Positions 8,681 through 16,383 of a DNA stretch of 38,674 nucleotides are shown in pieces. The position numbers were made by a program, and so were the translations under genes. The DNA comes from Chloroflexota bacterium (GTDB lineage Bacteria > Chloroflexota > Anaerolineae > Anaerolineales > Villigracilaceae). The stretch is taken from positions 1 to 38,674 of the forward strand of contig JAKOVF010000403.1 in assembly GCA_029782225.1 (NCBI GenBank). The letters run 5' to 3'. Every line of letters starts with the position of its first letter. The stretch's first letter is position 1. The notes beneath the pieces are model-generated. The model did not search any database. It was not told where the DNA came from and saw only the letters and a program-made list of their open reading frames with translations.

Positions 8681-9255
8681 AATCTACAGATTTTCCTATC
8701 CTGTCTTTTGAAAGCAAAAAGAAATGGGCGGACTGGCTTGCCAAACAGCATGACAAGTCTGCCGGTGTGTGGGTGAAACTGGCCAAAAAAGGAACCAGGA
8801 TCCCTTCCATAACTTATGATGAGGCGTTGGATGCAGCTTTGTGTCATGGCTGGATCGACGGTCAGAAAGGAAGTTTTGACGATCAATACTGGCTGCAAAA
8901 ATTTACACCGCGCGGACCCAAGAGCATCTGGTCGAAGATCAATACCGCGAAAGCAGAGAAGTTGATCGCCAGCGGCGAGATGAAGCCGGCAGGGCTGAGA
9001 GCTATCGAAGCGGCGAAGCAGGATGGCCGTTGGGATGCGGCGTATGAGTCACAAAAGAATATTTCTGTTCCAGAGGATTTTCAAGCAGCCCTGGATAAGA
9101 ATAAGAAGCCAAAAGCGTTCTTTGCGATTCTGAGCAGCGCGAACCGCTATGCCATCTTATTCAGAATCCATAATGCCAAACGGGCGGAGACTCGAAGCAA
9201 ACGTATAAGTCAATTTGTGGAGATGCTGGAGAGAGGAGAGAAGCTATACCCATAA
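8677..9255 (+). CDS. YdeI/OmpD-associated (OmdA) family protein
   Basis: The protein has 192 aa. The family pattern is clear: [20 protein letters not shown], then the signature [14 protein letters not shown], then [19 protein letters not shown]-terminal helical region holds the [17 protein letters not shown] segment. The biochemical role of this family is not established; some members are annotated as bacteriocin-protection proteins. The ATG overlaps the ldh stop codon. A related paralogue is encoded at 11514-12077 on the other strand. Among alternatives, no enzyme motif was recognised. Confidence 0.88.
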   Translation: MKSTDFPILSFESKKKWADWLAKQHDKSAGVWVKLAKKGTRIPSITYDEALDAALCHGWIDGQKGSFDDQYWLQKFTPRGPKSIWSKINTAKAEKLIASGEMKPAGLRAIEAAKQDGRWDAAYESQKNISVPEDFQAALDKNKKPKAFFAILSSANRYAILFRIHNAKRAETRSKRISQFVEMLERGEKLYP

Positions 9256-9568
9256 GTTCACGGGGCCCACACGAACATGACGCGGGAAAATGTATGTAAG
9301 CATACAAAAAATCCTGTAATTGCGCCCGCTCTCTTAATATGAATTTCATGTATCCAGTGCGTGGTTATACTATACTCATCCCGTGCCTATCCAGATGAAA
9401 CAGAAGAGAACCATCTCTTTCGCACGTCTGATCCCAAAAGCATGCGCTTTTGTGGATAATGGCACACTCTGAGATTCCCAGGAAAGAAGGTGATGCCACA
9501 GATTTATCAGTACGTTTGCTGAGCATGAGATTTCCAGTCCACTTTTAGTAGTAAGGAGATAAAGATTA
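9256..9568. other. 313-bp intergenic region upstream of the secreted BNR gene
   Basis: No gene was found here. A 6-bp dyad, TGTATG (9291-9296) and CATACA (9301-9306), sits in A-rich sequence and could be an operator or a weak terminator for the upstream operon. Two overlapping TATACT boxes (9366-9371 and 9371-9376) are possible -10 sequences, which would give a leader of about 190 nt. The ribosome binding site AAGGAG (9553-9558) supports the start at 9569. Confidence 0.4.
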
Positions 9569-11395
9569 ATGAAAGTCCGCATGTTCACCACAACGTTTGT
9601 GATGCTTGTATTGGTGGCCACTGTGGCTGTTCAGCCAAGTGCAGCAGCCGCGCCACCAACGTACGACATCAACACCCTCGCAGGAAAAGTATCCTCCCTT
9701 AATGGTACGGCAGGGCTTCAGATCCGGTTCTCAGCCTTCCTTGAAGCAGAAGCTGAGGAAGGGGAACCCAACACGACCCCTGCCACACCGATCACCCCCA
9801 CATTTGTTCTATCCAGTCCACTCGATGGCAATACGGTAGCGGGCGCAGCTGTGACCGTCAACCAGGATACGGCCGCCGCTCCGCAGAATGAAACCGCGAT
9901 TGCCGTCGATCCCAATCACCCGAATCGAGTGGTCGCGGCTGCCAATGATTATGTGTCCCGCACCTGGGCCTGTACCATCAGCGGCACACCCTGCAGTGCA
10001 CTCGGTGACGGCTACTCAGGCACCTACTATTCAAATGACGGCGGCCAAACTTGGAACGGAGGTCCCAGCACGGACCCGCAGAATCTTGGTACATTGATTC
10101 CCGGTGTGACTCGTTTGACCGGTGGTCAATATGACGCGGGCGGCGATCCCGCATTGGCGTTTGACAGTCAGGGCAATGTTTACTACGCGGGCCTCGGCTT
10201 TAACCGCACTTCTACGCCGAATACCGTGGCAGTGAACAAAGGCACCTTTGATGGCAGTGGTCAATTGACCTGGAGCCAGCCTGTGTTCATCAATCAGACA
10301 ACGGCTCCCTCAACTTTGAATGATAAGGAGTGGATCGCGGCTGATTGGCATGTCTCCAGCCCGTTTAGAGATCGTGTCTACGTCAGCTGGACACGCTTCA
10401 TCTTTAACCCCTCAAACGGAAAATACACCCAGTCGCCCATCTTCTTTGCCTACTCCACAAATGGCGGTGCAACCTTCAGCACGCCCACGAACATCTCCGG
10501 CAAGATTCTCTATGATCAGGGTTCACGCCCTGTTGTAGGCTATGACGGCACGGTTTATGTCATCTTTGATGGCTCGTCTCGCCTGGCTTCTCTCGATAGC
10601 ACGTACATCGTCAAATCAACTGACGGCGGCGCAACTTTTGGCAAGCCCGTGAAGATCGCGGATCTGCAGGAAGTGATCCCCCTTGCAAATACTGTCTTCC
10701 GCGTCAATAGTTTCCCGGCCGGAGCGGCTGCCTCAGATGGCAGTTTGTATGTAGCGTGGTCTACGCTGCTGCGCAATAGTGATGGAGCGTTGTGTCCAAC
10801 TCGTACCAACAATGGCTGTCACTCTGTGGCGGTCTATAGCAAGTCGACAGATGGCGGAGCGACGTGGAGCACGCCGGTCCCGATCTTCCCAACCCTCGAC
10901 GCCGCCACCCAGACTGCGGCAGGCTACCCGGCTCCTGACGGTTTGACCGCCCCTGCTACACCGCGCCGCGTAGACACCCTGTGGCCGGGAGTGGCCGTCT
11001 CGCCTTCCGGAACAGTCTATATGTCGGCTTATGCAGCGGATACCGTCTCTCCCTGGCAAACCTGCGCCAGTGGGCCGGTGCCGCCTGTGGGCCGAATCGC
11101 TTGCGACACGCTGGGCGGCTACATCCACAATGCCCGGCTCAATTACTACGTGACCAATATTGGTTCAGGCAATACGCAGATGGTCAGCACGAATCCGATC
11201 AACACACGCAACGGATTCGGCGGCGGTTTCATCGGCGATTACACGGATCTCTCAGTTGGTTCTGATAACGTTTTCCATGCATTCTGGACCGACACGAACA
11301 ACAAGCAGAATGTGGTCTGGTTCTATGGCTTCGAGTTTGCGCCGACTCCGATCAACCAGGAGGATGTGGTTACAGCTTCTGGCACAATACCGTAG
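9569..11395 (+). CDS. Secreted sialidase-like protein with Asp-box (BNR) repeats
   Basis: The 608-aa protein begins with a Sec signal peptide (MKVRMF, a hydrophobic stretch to about residue 21, then PSAAAA with likely cleavage near 27). The mature part is a beta-propeller-like protein with at least four Asp-box motifs: SNDGGQTW (about 153), STNGGATF (about 296), STDGGATF (about 349) and STDGGATW (about 425). Asp boxes mark sialidases and many other propellers. The Arg triad of true sialidases could not be assigned, so enzymatic activity is uncertain. Six or more Cys in the mature part suggest disulfides. No cell-wall anchor or C-terminal membrane helix is seen, so the protein is probably released. 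Confidence 0.82.
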   Translation: MKVRMFTTTFVMLVLVATVAVQPSAAAAPPTYDINTLAGKVSSLNGTAGLQIRFSAFLEAEAEEGEPNTTPATPITPTFVLSSPLDGNTVAGAAVTVNQDTAAAPQNETAIAVDPNHPNRVVAAANDYVSRTWACTISGTPCSALGDGYSGTYYSNDGGQTWNGGPSTDPQNLGTLIPGVTRLTGGQYDAGGDPALAFDSQGNVYYAGLGFNRTSTPNTVAVNKGTFDGSGQLTWSQPVFINQTTAPSTLNDKEWIAADWHVSSPFRDRVYVSWTRFIFNPSNGKYTQSPIFFAYSTNGGATFSTPTNISGKILYDQGSRPVVGYDGTVYVIFDGSSRLASLDSTYIVKSTDGGATFGKPVKIADLQEVIPLANTVFRVNSFPAGAAASDGSLYVAWSTLLRNSDGALCPTRTNNGCHSVAVYSKSTDGGATWSTPVPIFPTLDAATQTAAGYPAPDGLTAPATPRRVDTLWPGVAVSPSGTVYMSAYAADTVSPWQTCASGPVPPVGRIACDTLGGYIHNARLNYYVTNIGSGNTQMVSTNPINTRNGFGGGFIGDYTDLSVGSDNVFHAFWTDTNNKQNVVWFYGFEFAPTPINQEDVVTASGTIP

Positions 11396-11417
11396 GAAAA
11401 GAGTTTCCAGTTCGAAA

Positions 11418-11447
11418 ATGAGGGCCAGACGTCCGTCTGGCCCTCAT
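11418..11447. terminator. Bidirectional terminator between convergent genes
   Basis: A 13-bp perfect stem (11418-11430 with 11435-11447) encloses a GTCC loop. T residues (CATTTTC) follow on the minus-strand side, so it is stronger for the YdeI-like gene; the plus side has only CTATTG after the stem. Confidence 0.75.
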
Positions 11448-11513
11448 CTATTGTATGGGTTCTGCCAATGCCGGTTCATACTGACAAAACCTGTAACGTC
11501 CCCGAATGGAAGT

Positions 11514-12077
11514 CTAATAGTGTTTCTCAATTCCTCCAAACCCAAACACCTTATTCTTTTCTGTCATCTCGATAAAATATCGCAGGCGTTTCCTGAATTC
11601 AGCTGGCCGATTTCTGGCTCCATCGATAAAAGCAATCCGAATCCGCTTGTAGGAATCGGAGAACTTCTGGAAATTCATCCAGGCCTCCTTGTTGGCCTTG
11701 ATGGCTTTCAAAATATCAGGCGGGAATGTGAATTCCTCATCCAGCACATCTTTTACGCTATCAGCCACTTCTTTGATAACCTTTTTCTTCGCCACCAAAG
11801 TACGCAACCGTTCGATGTTGGCCTGTGAGTACTGGGACTTCGGTTTCCTCGGCGAAAAACGCTGGGCAGTGTGCTCTTCATCCAGTCTCTTATGAGTGCT
11901 GTCGATCCAGCCGAAGCAGAGGGCTTCCTCCACCGCGTCATTGTATGGGATGCGCGGCTTGCCTGTCCCTTTCCCGGGGTAGATCAGCCAGATTTCCTTT
12001 TCAGTCTTGTAGTGCTTCTTCAGCCAGGCTCGCCAGTCTTTGGGGTTGGTGACGTAAAGAGTGTTGGTGATTTCCAT
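11514..12077 (-). CDS. YdeI/OmpD-associated family protein, second paralogue
   Basis: The 187-aa protein has the same family signature as the gene at 8677: DWRAWLKKHYKTEKEIWLIY, then EEALCFGWIDSTHKRLDEEH, then QRFSPRKPKSQYSQANIERL. The C-terminal half differs and ends in a helical region with SDSYKRIRIAFIDGARN. The two proteins are clearly diverged, so this is not a recent duplication. No Shine-Dalgarno is evident. The start lies 9 bp after the stop of the 4Fe-4S protein gene, suggesting coupled translation. Function is unknown. Confidence 0.88.
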   Translation of the reverse strand: MEITNTLYVTNPKDWRAWLKKHYKTEKEIWLIYPGKGTGKPRIPYNDAVEEALCFGWIDSTHKRLDEEHTAQRFSPRKPKSQYSQANIERLRTLVAKKKVIKEVADSVKDVLDEEFTFPPDILKAIKANKEAWMNFQKFSDSYKRIRIAFIDGARNRPAEFRKRLRYFIEMTEKNKVFGFGGIEKHY

Positions 12078-12086
12078 ATGGCGGGA

Positions 12087-13154
12087 TCAGTCCAAAATTC
12101 CGCGGGAGGCGGCGCGTTGAGTCCTCCATTCGGCCGGAGTCTCAGGGATGCGCATCACTTCCTCCACGGGCCGTTTTACGAGTCCAAGGGCACCGCTTGA
12201 GCAGGCCAGCACACACACACCGCATCCCACACAACGGACTGCATCCACGTGAGCCAGCGTGCCAATCATCGAGAGGCCATTGAACTGACAATACGAGAGG
12301 CAGTTTTCACATCCGCTGCAAAGGTCTGTATCCACTTGATTGATGAAAGCCGAACGCGCGACGACATTGGCAATCCCCATTTCCGCCATGCCGCGCAAAA
12401 TTCCGCAGGAACACGTGCAGCAATTGCAGACGTAGTACAACCCTTCCTGATTATTACTGACCGTGTGCACCAATCCGGCGTCGGAAGCGCGTTGGAGCGT
12501 TTCCATGGCTTCCTCTTTGCTCAGCGCGCGGATGGTTGTGCTGTTATCAAAAGCATTGGGCCGCGCATCCATCATCATGCAAACATCAATCGGATGCTCA
12601 CAGCCCTTTCCGATCAGCGCCTTTTGTTTGCGGCAGATACAATCCAGCACACCCCAGGACTGAGCACCATTGAGGATCTCGGTCACACTCTCGAACGGAC
12701 TGATCTCCATCGAATTTCGGACTGCTTCATAAACAGGAATGACGCGATGGAATTGGGGTTTGACACGAAGCATCTCGCGGAAGGCAACCTGGAAATAATC
12801 CTCAAAGAGACGCGCCAGCTCCTCGTCCATTCTGGAAACCTGGAATTCATAGATGCCGACGACGAAGGGCATTAACTTGAATCCAAGCGTCCCTTCGACG
12901 CGACCCGCGTAGACCAGTCCGCGCCTTGTCATCGTCTTGAGTTGATTCCGTAGCTCGCCCGCGTCCCTCTCGAGGCGCGCCGCGATATCTTCAGGTGTTT
13001 CCAGCCAGGGACGCAAATGCGAGGCAAGCTCAGCTTCCGCAGGGGTAAAGAGTTTTGCCAGCAGCTTGAGTTCCCTGCCATCATCCGTGGGCGGAAAACC
13101 GTTTGGCAGAGCGTTAAGTCTTTTGGCCAGTTCTTCGTAAACGTTCGTATTCAT
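12087..13154 (-). CDS. Cys-rich 4Fe-4S dicluster protein with N-terminal winged-helix-like region
   Basis: The protein has 355 aa from the ATG at 13154, chosen because GGAGGG lies just upstream. Residues 34-82 look like a winged helix (FTPAEAELASHL to LKTMTRRGLVY). The C-terminal part has two ferredoxin motifs, CSGCENCLSYC (Cys 279, 282, 285, 289) and CVGCGVCVLAC (308, 311, 314, 318). Two more Cys groups are unusual: CICR with C185 and C192, and the cluster CNCCTCSC (243-250). They could hold further metal centres. This may be a redox-responsive or electron-transfer protein; the partner is unknown. It is not a short ferredoxin. Hydrogenase or oxidoreductase subunits are not nearby. Confidence 0.82.
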   Translation of the reverse strand: MNTNVYEELAKRLNALPNGFPPTDDGRELKLLAKLFTPAEAELASHLRPWLETPEDIAARLERDAGELRNQLKTMTRRGLVYAGRVEGTLGFKLMPFVVGIYEFQVSRMDEELARLFEDYFQVAFREMLRVKPQFHRVIPVYEAVRNSMEISPFESVTEILNGAQSWGVLDCICRKQKALIGKGCEHPIDVCMMMDARPNAFDNSTTIRALSKEEAMETLQRASDAGLVHTVSNNQEGLYYVCNCCTCSCGILRGMAEMGIANVVARSAFINQVDTDLCSGCENCLSYCQFNGLSMIGTLAHVDAVRCVGCGVCVLACSSGALGLVKRPVEEVMRIPETPAEWRTQRAASRGILD

Positions 13155-13251
13155 ATCTACCCTCCATTCTTCAATGTGACGGCGCACAAACTTTTATCTC
13201 GCTTCCCTAAGAGGAGTCTCCCCGGAACATGGTGCGTCCGTATATTTGCCC

Positions 13252-13257
13252 AGTATA
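13252..13257 (-). promoter_or_regulatory. Possible -10 box of the 4Fe-4S gene, with an upstream dyad
   Basis: On the minus strand TATACT lies 97 bp before the ATG. Just upstream, the dyad TTGCC and GGCAA (13271-13286 region) could bind a regulator. No good -35 is visible. This is a weak call. Confidence 0.25.
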
Positions 13258-13443
13258 GCATGGAATGATTTGCCCAAAATGGCAATTTCAAGGAAGTGAT
13301 TGGCGGTCCCGTCTATGCTACGAAAACTACAGTCGACGGTGTAAAGGCTCATTTGTGGTGAAATGTCCGCCTGGAGAACGGATAGGAAGGTTGGTCTGAG
13401 GAAGGCCACTGCTTACATCCGATTATTTTCTTGAACCGATCCA

Positions 13444-13480
13444 TAAAAAACCTTCCGAAGGTTTTAACCCTCGGAAGGTT
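13444..13480 (-). terminator. Intrinsic terminator of ftsH
   Basis: On the minus strand the arms AACCTTCCGA and TCGGAAGGTT (13471-13480 and 13449-13458) form a 10-bp stem. A run of six T residues (13450-13445) overlaps its 3' end. It begins 9 bp after the ftsH stop codon. Confidence 0.9.
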
Positions 13481-13488
13481 GATTACAT

Positions 13489-15294
13489 CTAAACCAGGGC
13501 GAAGAATTCTTCGCGGGTGAGCGTCTCCTGCTGTAACAGTGACTGTGTCACGCGCTCCACTACTTCGCGCTTCTCGGTCACAATGCGTTTGGCTTCGCAA
13601 TAGCATTCATCGAGGATCTGGCCGATGGCCTTGTCCAGCGTCTCAAAGGTTTTCTGGCCTGCTCGTGGCGCTGTCAGCGCTTCGTAGCCTTCCGGCCGAT
13701 TGAAAACCCTCAATCCACTTTCGCTCATGCCGAGACGCATGACCATTTCCTCGGCAAGCTGTGTTGCAACTTGCAGGTCATTGGCCGCGCCGCTGGTAAT
13801 GTCATCGCAGAACAATTCCTCGGCGACGCGCCCTCCCATCAGGCCGATGATACGCGCCAGGATCTGATTGCGGGACATCAACATGCTGTCCTGTTCGGGA
13901 AGCGTCATGGTGAAGCCCCCCATCTGTCCGCGTGGGATGATCGTGATCTTGTAAACGGGATCCGCATGAGGCGTAGCCTGCATCACGACGGCATGGCCCG
14001 CTTCATGGTAGGCAATCGTGCGGCGTTCCACCTCATCCATGACACGGCTTTTCTGCTGTACACTGCCGGTCAGGATCTTCTCCACGGCTTCCTGGAAATC
14101 CTGAACGGTGATCGTGTCATGTCCGCTGCGGACGGCGAGAATGGCTGCCTCGTTGACAATACCGGCCAGGTCGGCTCCCACTAACCCGGGGGTGGACTTG
14201 GCAACATCCATCAAGTTCACATCCGATGCAAGGCGGCGATCCTTTACATGGACCTCGAGAATGGCGAGGCGCCCCTTGACGTCCGGGCGCGGCACGTTGA
14301 TATGCCGGTCAAAGCGGCCAGGGCGGGTGAGCGCCGGGTCGAGCACATCCACGCGGTTGGTCGCAGCCAGGACAATGACTCCCTCGGTCGCGGCGAACCC
14401 GTCCATTTCAACAAGCAACTGGTTCAGGGTTTGATCCTGTTCCATTTCTCCGCCGCCGCCCGTCGAGTGACGTTTCCGACCGGCAGCATCGATTTCATCG
14501 ATGAAGACAATGCAGGGAGCCTTGGCGCGCGCCTTCTTGAACAGCGACCGCACCCGGCTGGCGCCTACACCGACAAACACTTCCACGAATTCTGAACCCG
14601 AGGTCGCGAAGAACGGGACACCCGCTTCTCCGGCCACCGCTCTTGCCAACAGGGTCTTGCCCGTGCCGGGATCGCCTACCAGGAGCACGCCATGGGGCAT
14701 GCGCGCGCCCATGCGTTGGTACAAGGCATTGTCCTTGAGGAAGGTCACAATATCTGTCAATTCCTGGCGGCTTTCATCGATGCCGGCCACATCCTTGAAT
14801 GTGACATTGGGAATTTCACCCTCGGAATATTTCTTCTGGGTAGGTAACATGCCGCCTTTGGTGAAGCGCAGCAAGGTAAATCCAATCAGGCCAAGCATGG
14901 CAACACTAATGAAGGTGCTGATCACGTTTTCCGCTGTAAAGCTGCCGGGCTCTACAATTTCATATTCAACCTTGGATAATGCACTATCACTGACCCCCAG
15001 GTATCGCATTTGCTCCAGAAAGGATGTGGCCGTATCACGTAATGTAATCTCTTTCCGGCCGTTACTATAGGTAATGGTTAATTTACCGCTATCGCGGGTA
15101 TCCTCGATCTTTACTACATTCCCGGCGGAGATCTCTGCTGCGACAGCGCTCAATGCGATGGGTTTTTCCTGCGTTGTTGGGCGAAAGAGGAAAGCCAGGA
15201 CAACGACCACTCCCATGAGCGAAAGCGCCAGCCATGTTTTGCCATTTTTATTTTTCTTGAAGAAGTCCAGGATTTGGTTTACAGATTGTTTCAT
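13489..15294 (-). CDS. ftsH: ATP-dependent zinc metalloprotease FtsH
   Basis: The 601-aa membrane-anchored AAA+ protease degrades misfolded and regulatory proteins at the cytoplasmic membrane. The start is the ATG at 15294, with GAGG upstream; a longer start at 15327 is less likely. Two membrane helices (about 20-38 and 122-143) flank a short extracytoplasmic domain. The AAA module has Walker A as GDPGTGKT (207-214, Asp in place of the usual second-position Pro), Walker B IVFIDEID (262-269), the pore motif [10 protein letters not shown] and the Arg finger region [10 protein letters not shown]. The protease has HEAGH (430-434) with a later Asp ligand in SGAANDLQ. Length is near normal. It is monocistronic with its own terminator. 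Confidence 0.96.
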   Translation of the reverse strand: MKQSVNQILDFFKKNKNGKTWLALSLMGVVVVLAFLFRPTTQEKPIALSAVAAEISAGNVVKIEDTRDSGKLTITYSNGRKEITLRDTATSFLEQMRYLGVSDSALSKVEYEIVEPGSFTAENVISTFISVAMLGLIGFTLLRFTKGGMLPTQKKYSEGEIPNVTFKDVAGIDESRQELTDIVTFLKDNALYQRMGARMPHGVLLVGDPGTGKTLLARAVAGEAGVPFFATSGSEFVEVFVGVGASRVRSLFKKARAKAPCIVFIDEIDAAGRKRHSTGGGGEMEQDQTLNQLLVEMDGFAATEGVIVLAATNRVDVLDPALTRPGRFDRHINVPRPDVKGRLAILEVHVKDRRLASDVNLMDVAKSTPGLVGADLAGIVNEAAILAVRSGHDTITVQDFQEAVEKILTGSVQQKSRVMDEVERRTIAYHEAGHAVVMQATPHADPVYKITIIPRGQMGGFTMTLPEQDSMLMSRNQILARIIGLMGGRVAEELFCDDITSGAANDLQVATQLAEEMVMRLGMSESGLRVFNRPEGYEALTAPRAGQKTFETLDKAIGQILDECYCEAKRIVTEKREVVERVTQSLLQQETLTREEFFALV

Positions 15295-15463
15295 ATTGCC
15301 TCGTAAAATCACTTGGAGCGGTTTCAAATTCCCCCAATGTTACCTCTTTTGTCGCGGAATCTTGCTTTCAGTTTCATTATTACAGCTTACAAAACACTCA
15401 TTTTTCGTAACTGAAAATTAAAGGAAACTCAGAAAATCTATCGGACTTTTAACACTCGCGCTC

Positions 15464-15469
15464 TATAAT
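15464..15469 (+). promoter_or_regulatory. -10 box immediately upstream of the DUF72 gene (leaderless)
   Basis: A perfect TATAAT ends 6 nt before the ATG at 15476. The expected transcription start falls on or next to the start codon, and there is no Shine-Dalgarno sequence. Confidence 0.6.
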
Positions 15470-15475
15470 TTTGGC

Positions 15476-16354
15476 ATGAACCTGTATGTTGGTTGTCCCA
15501 TCTGGTCCTTTAGAGGTTGGGTGGGGAATTTCTATCCAAAGGGGACGAAAGCTTCTGAGTATTTGCGCGAATACTCCAGGCGCCTCACAACCACGGAGGG
15601 CAATACCACCTTTTATGCGGTCCCTGCGCCCAGGACCGTTGAAAGTTGGCTGGCGGAAACGCCAGAGACCTTCCGTTTTTGCTTCAAAGTTCCGAAGGCG
15701 ATCAGCCACGCGGGACAGTTGGTGGATCATATCGACGCAGCGCGCGAATTCATCCGGATCATGAGTCCGCTCGGTTCGCGGCTGGGACCGATGTTCCTGC
15801 AGCTGCCGCCCCGGTATTCGCCTCGTCTGCTGGGGGATTTGAAGACTTTCCTCGAAGCGTGGCCGCCCGAAGTCCGGCTGGGAGTCGAGGTCCGTCACCT
15901 GGACTGGTTTGATTCGCCACACCGCGAGTCGCTCAATCAATTGCTGACAGACCACAACATGGCACGCGTCGTCATAGATACGCGGCCAATACGGAGTTTA
16001 TCCGGAGAGAAGATTCTGGAAGGGAGTGTATACCAGAGTCTGCTGGAGGCACGCGAGCGCAAGCCCGATGTGCCGGTCTTTCAGGAGCGCACCGCGGACT
16101 TTGTATTCATCCGTTATATAGGCTTCCCGGAGCTGGATGGGAACCGGGCCCTCTTGGGGGAATGGGCTAATTATGTTTCGTCCCAGTTATCGGCAGGAGC
16201 GGATGCGTTTGTCTTTTGTCATTCCCCGAACAATCTTGTCGCGCCCTATTTGTGTCGGGAGTTCCATCGGCTTGTGTCGAGCGATGTCAATATTGCACCG
16301 TTACCATGGGATGAGATAGACTCAAATACTCTCGAGCAGGGAAAATTATTCTAA
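15476..16354 (+). CDS. DUF72 domain protein
   Basis: The 292-aa protein matches the DUF72 family (YecE-like TIM barrel). It begins MNLYVGCPIWSFRGWVGNFY, followed by TTTEGNTTFYAVPAPRTVESW, then FCFKVPKAISH, the strand LGPMFLQLPPRYSP and EVRLGVEVRHLDWF. A later segment, DFVFIRYIGF, is also typical. The molecular function of the family is not established. There is no signal peptide, so it is cytoplasmic. The gene appears to be leaderless (see the -10 box just before it) and stands alone between divergent ftsH and the convergent signalling cassette. Its stop codon lies inside a terminator stem. Confidence 0.92.
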   Translation: MNLYVGCPIWSFRGWVGNFYPKGTKASEYLREYSRRLTTTEGNTTFYAVPAPRTVESWLAETPETFRFCFKVPKAISHAGQLVDHIDAAREFIRIMSPLGSRLGPMFLQLPPRYSPRLLGDLKTFLEAWPPEVRLGVEVRHLDWFDSPHRESLNQLLTDHNMARVVIDTRPIRSLSGEKILEGSVYQSLLEARERKPDVPVFQERTADFVFIRYIGFPELDGNRALLGEWANYVSSQLSAGADAFVFCHSPNNLVAPYLCREFHRLVSSDVNIAPLPWDEIDSNTLEQGKLF

Positions 16355-16383
16355 AGGCACAGCCTTCCGAAGGTTGTGCCTTT
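16353..16383. terminator. Bidirectional terminator overlapping two stop codons
   Basis: A 14-bp stem (16353-16366 with 16370-16383, one G-U pair) has a CCG loop. It starts inside the TAA of the DUF72 gene and its last base is the last base of the stop codon of the minus-strand HD-GYP gene. Weak T tails lie on both sides (CCTTTC on plus; CCTTTAGAATAATTTT on minus). Confidence 0.8.

Larger units (their letters stand above)
13155..13488. other. 334-bp intergenic region between the 4Fe-4S gene and ftsH
   Basis: It holds the ftsH terminator (13444-13480), and a possible promoter and dyad for the 4Fe-4S gene around 13252-13290. Nothing else was recognised. Short reading frames here lack ribosome binding sites and family resemblance. 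Confidence 0.4.

Noticed and set aside
9569..11395. Functional sialidase assignment
   Set aside because: Asp boxes are clear, but the Arg triad and FRIP-like motif could not be located, so only 'sialidase-like' is supported.
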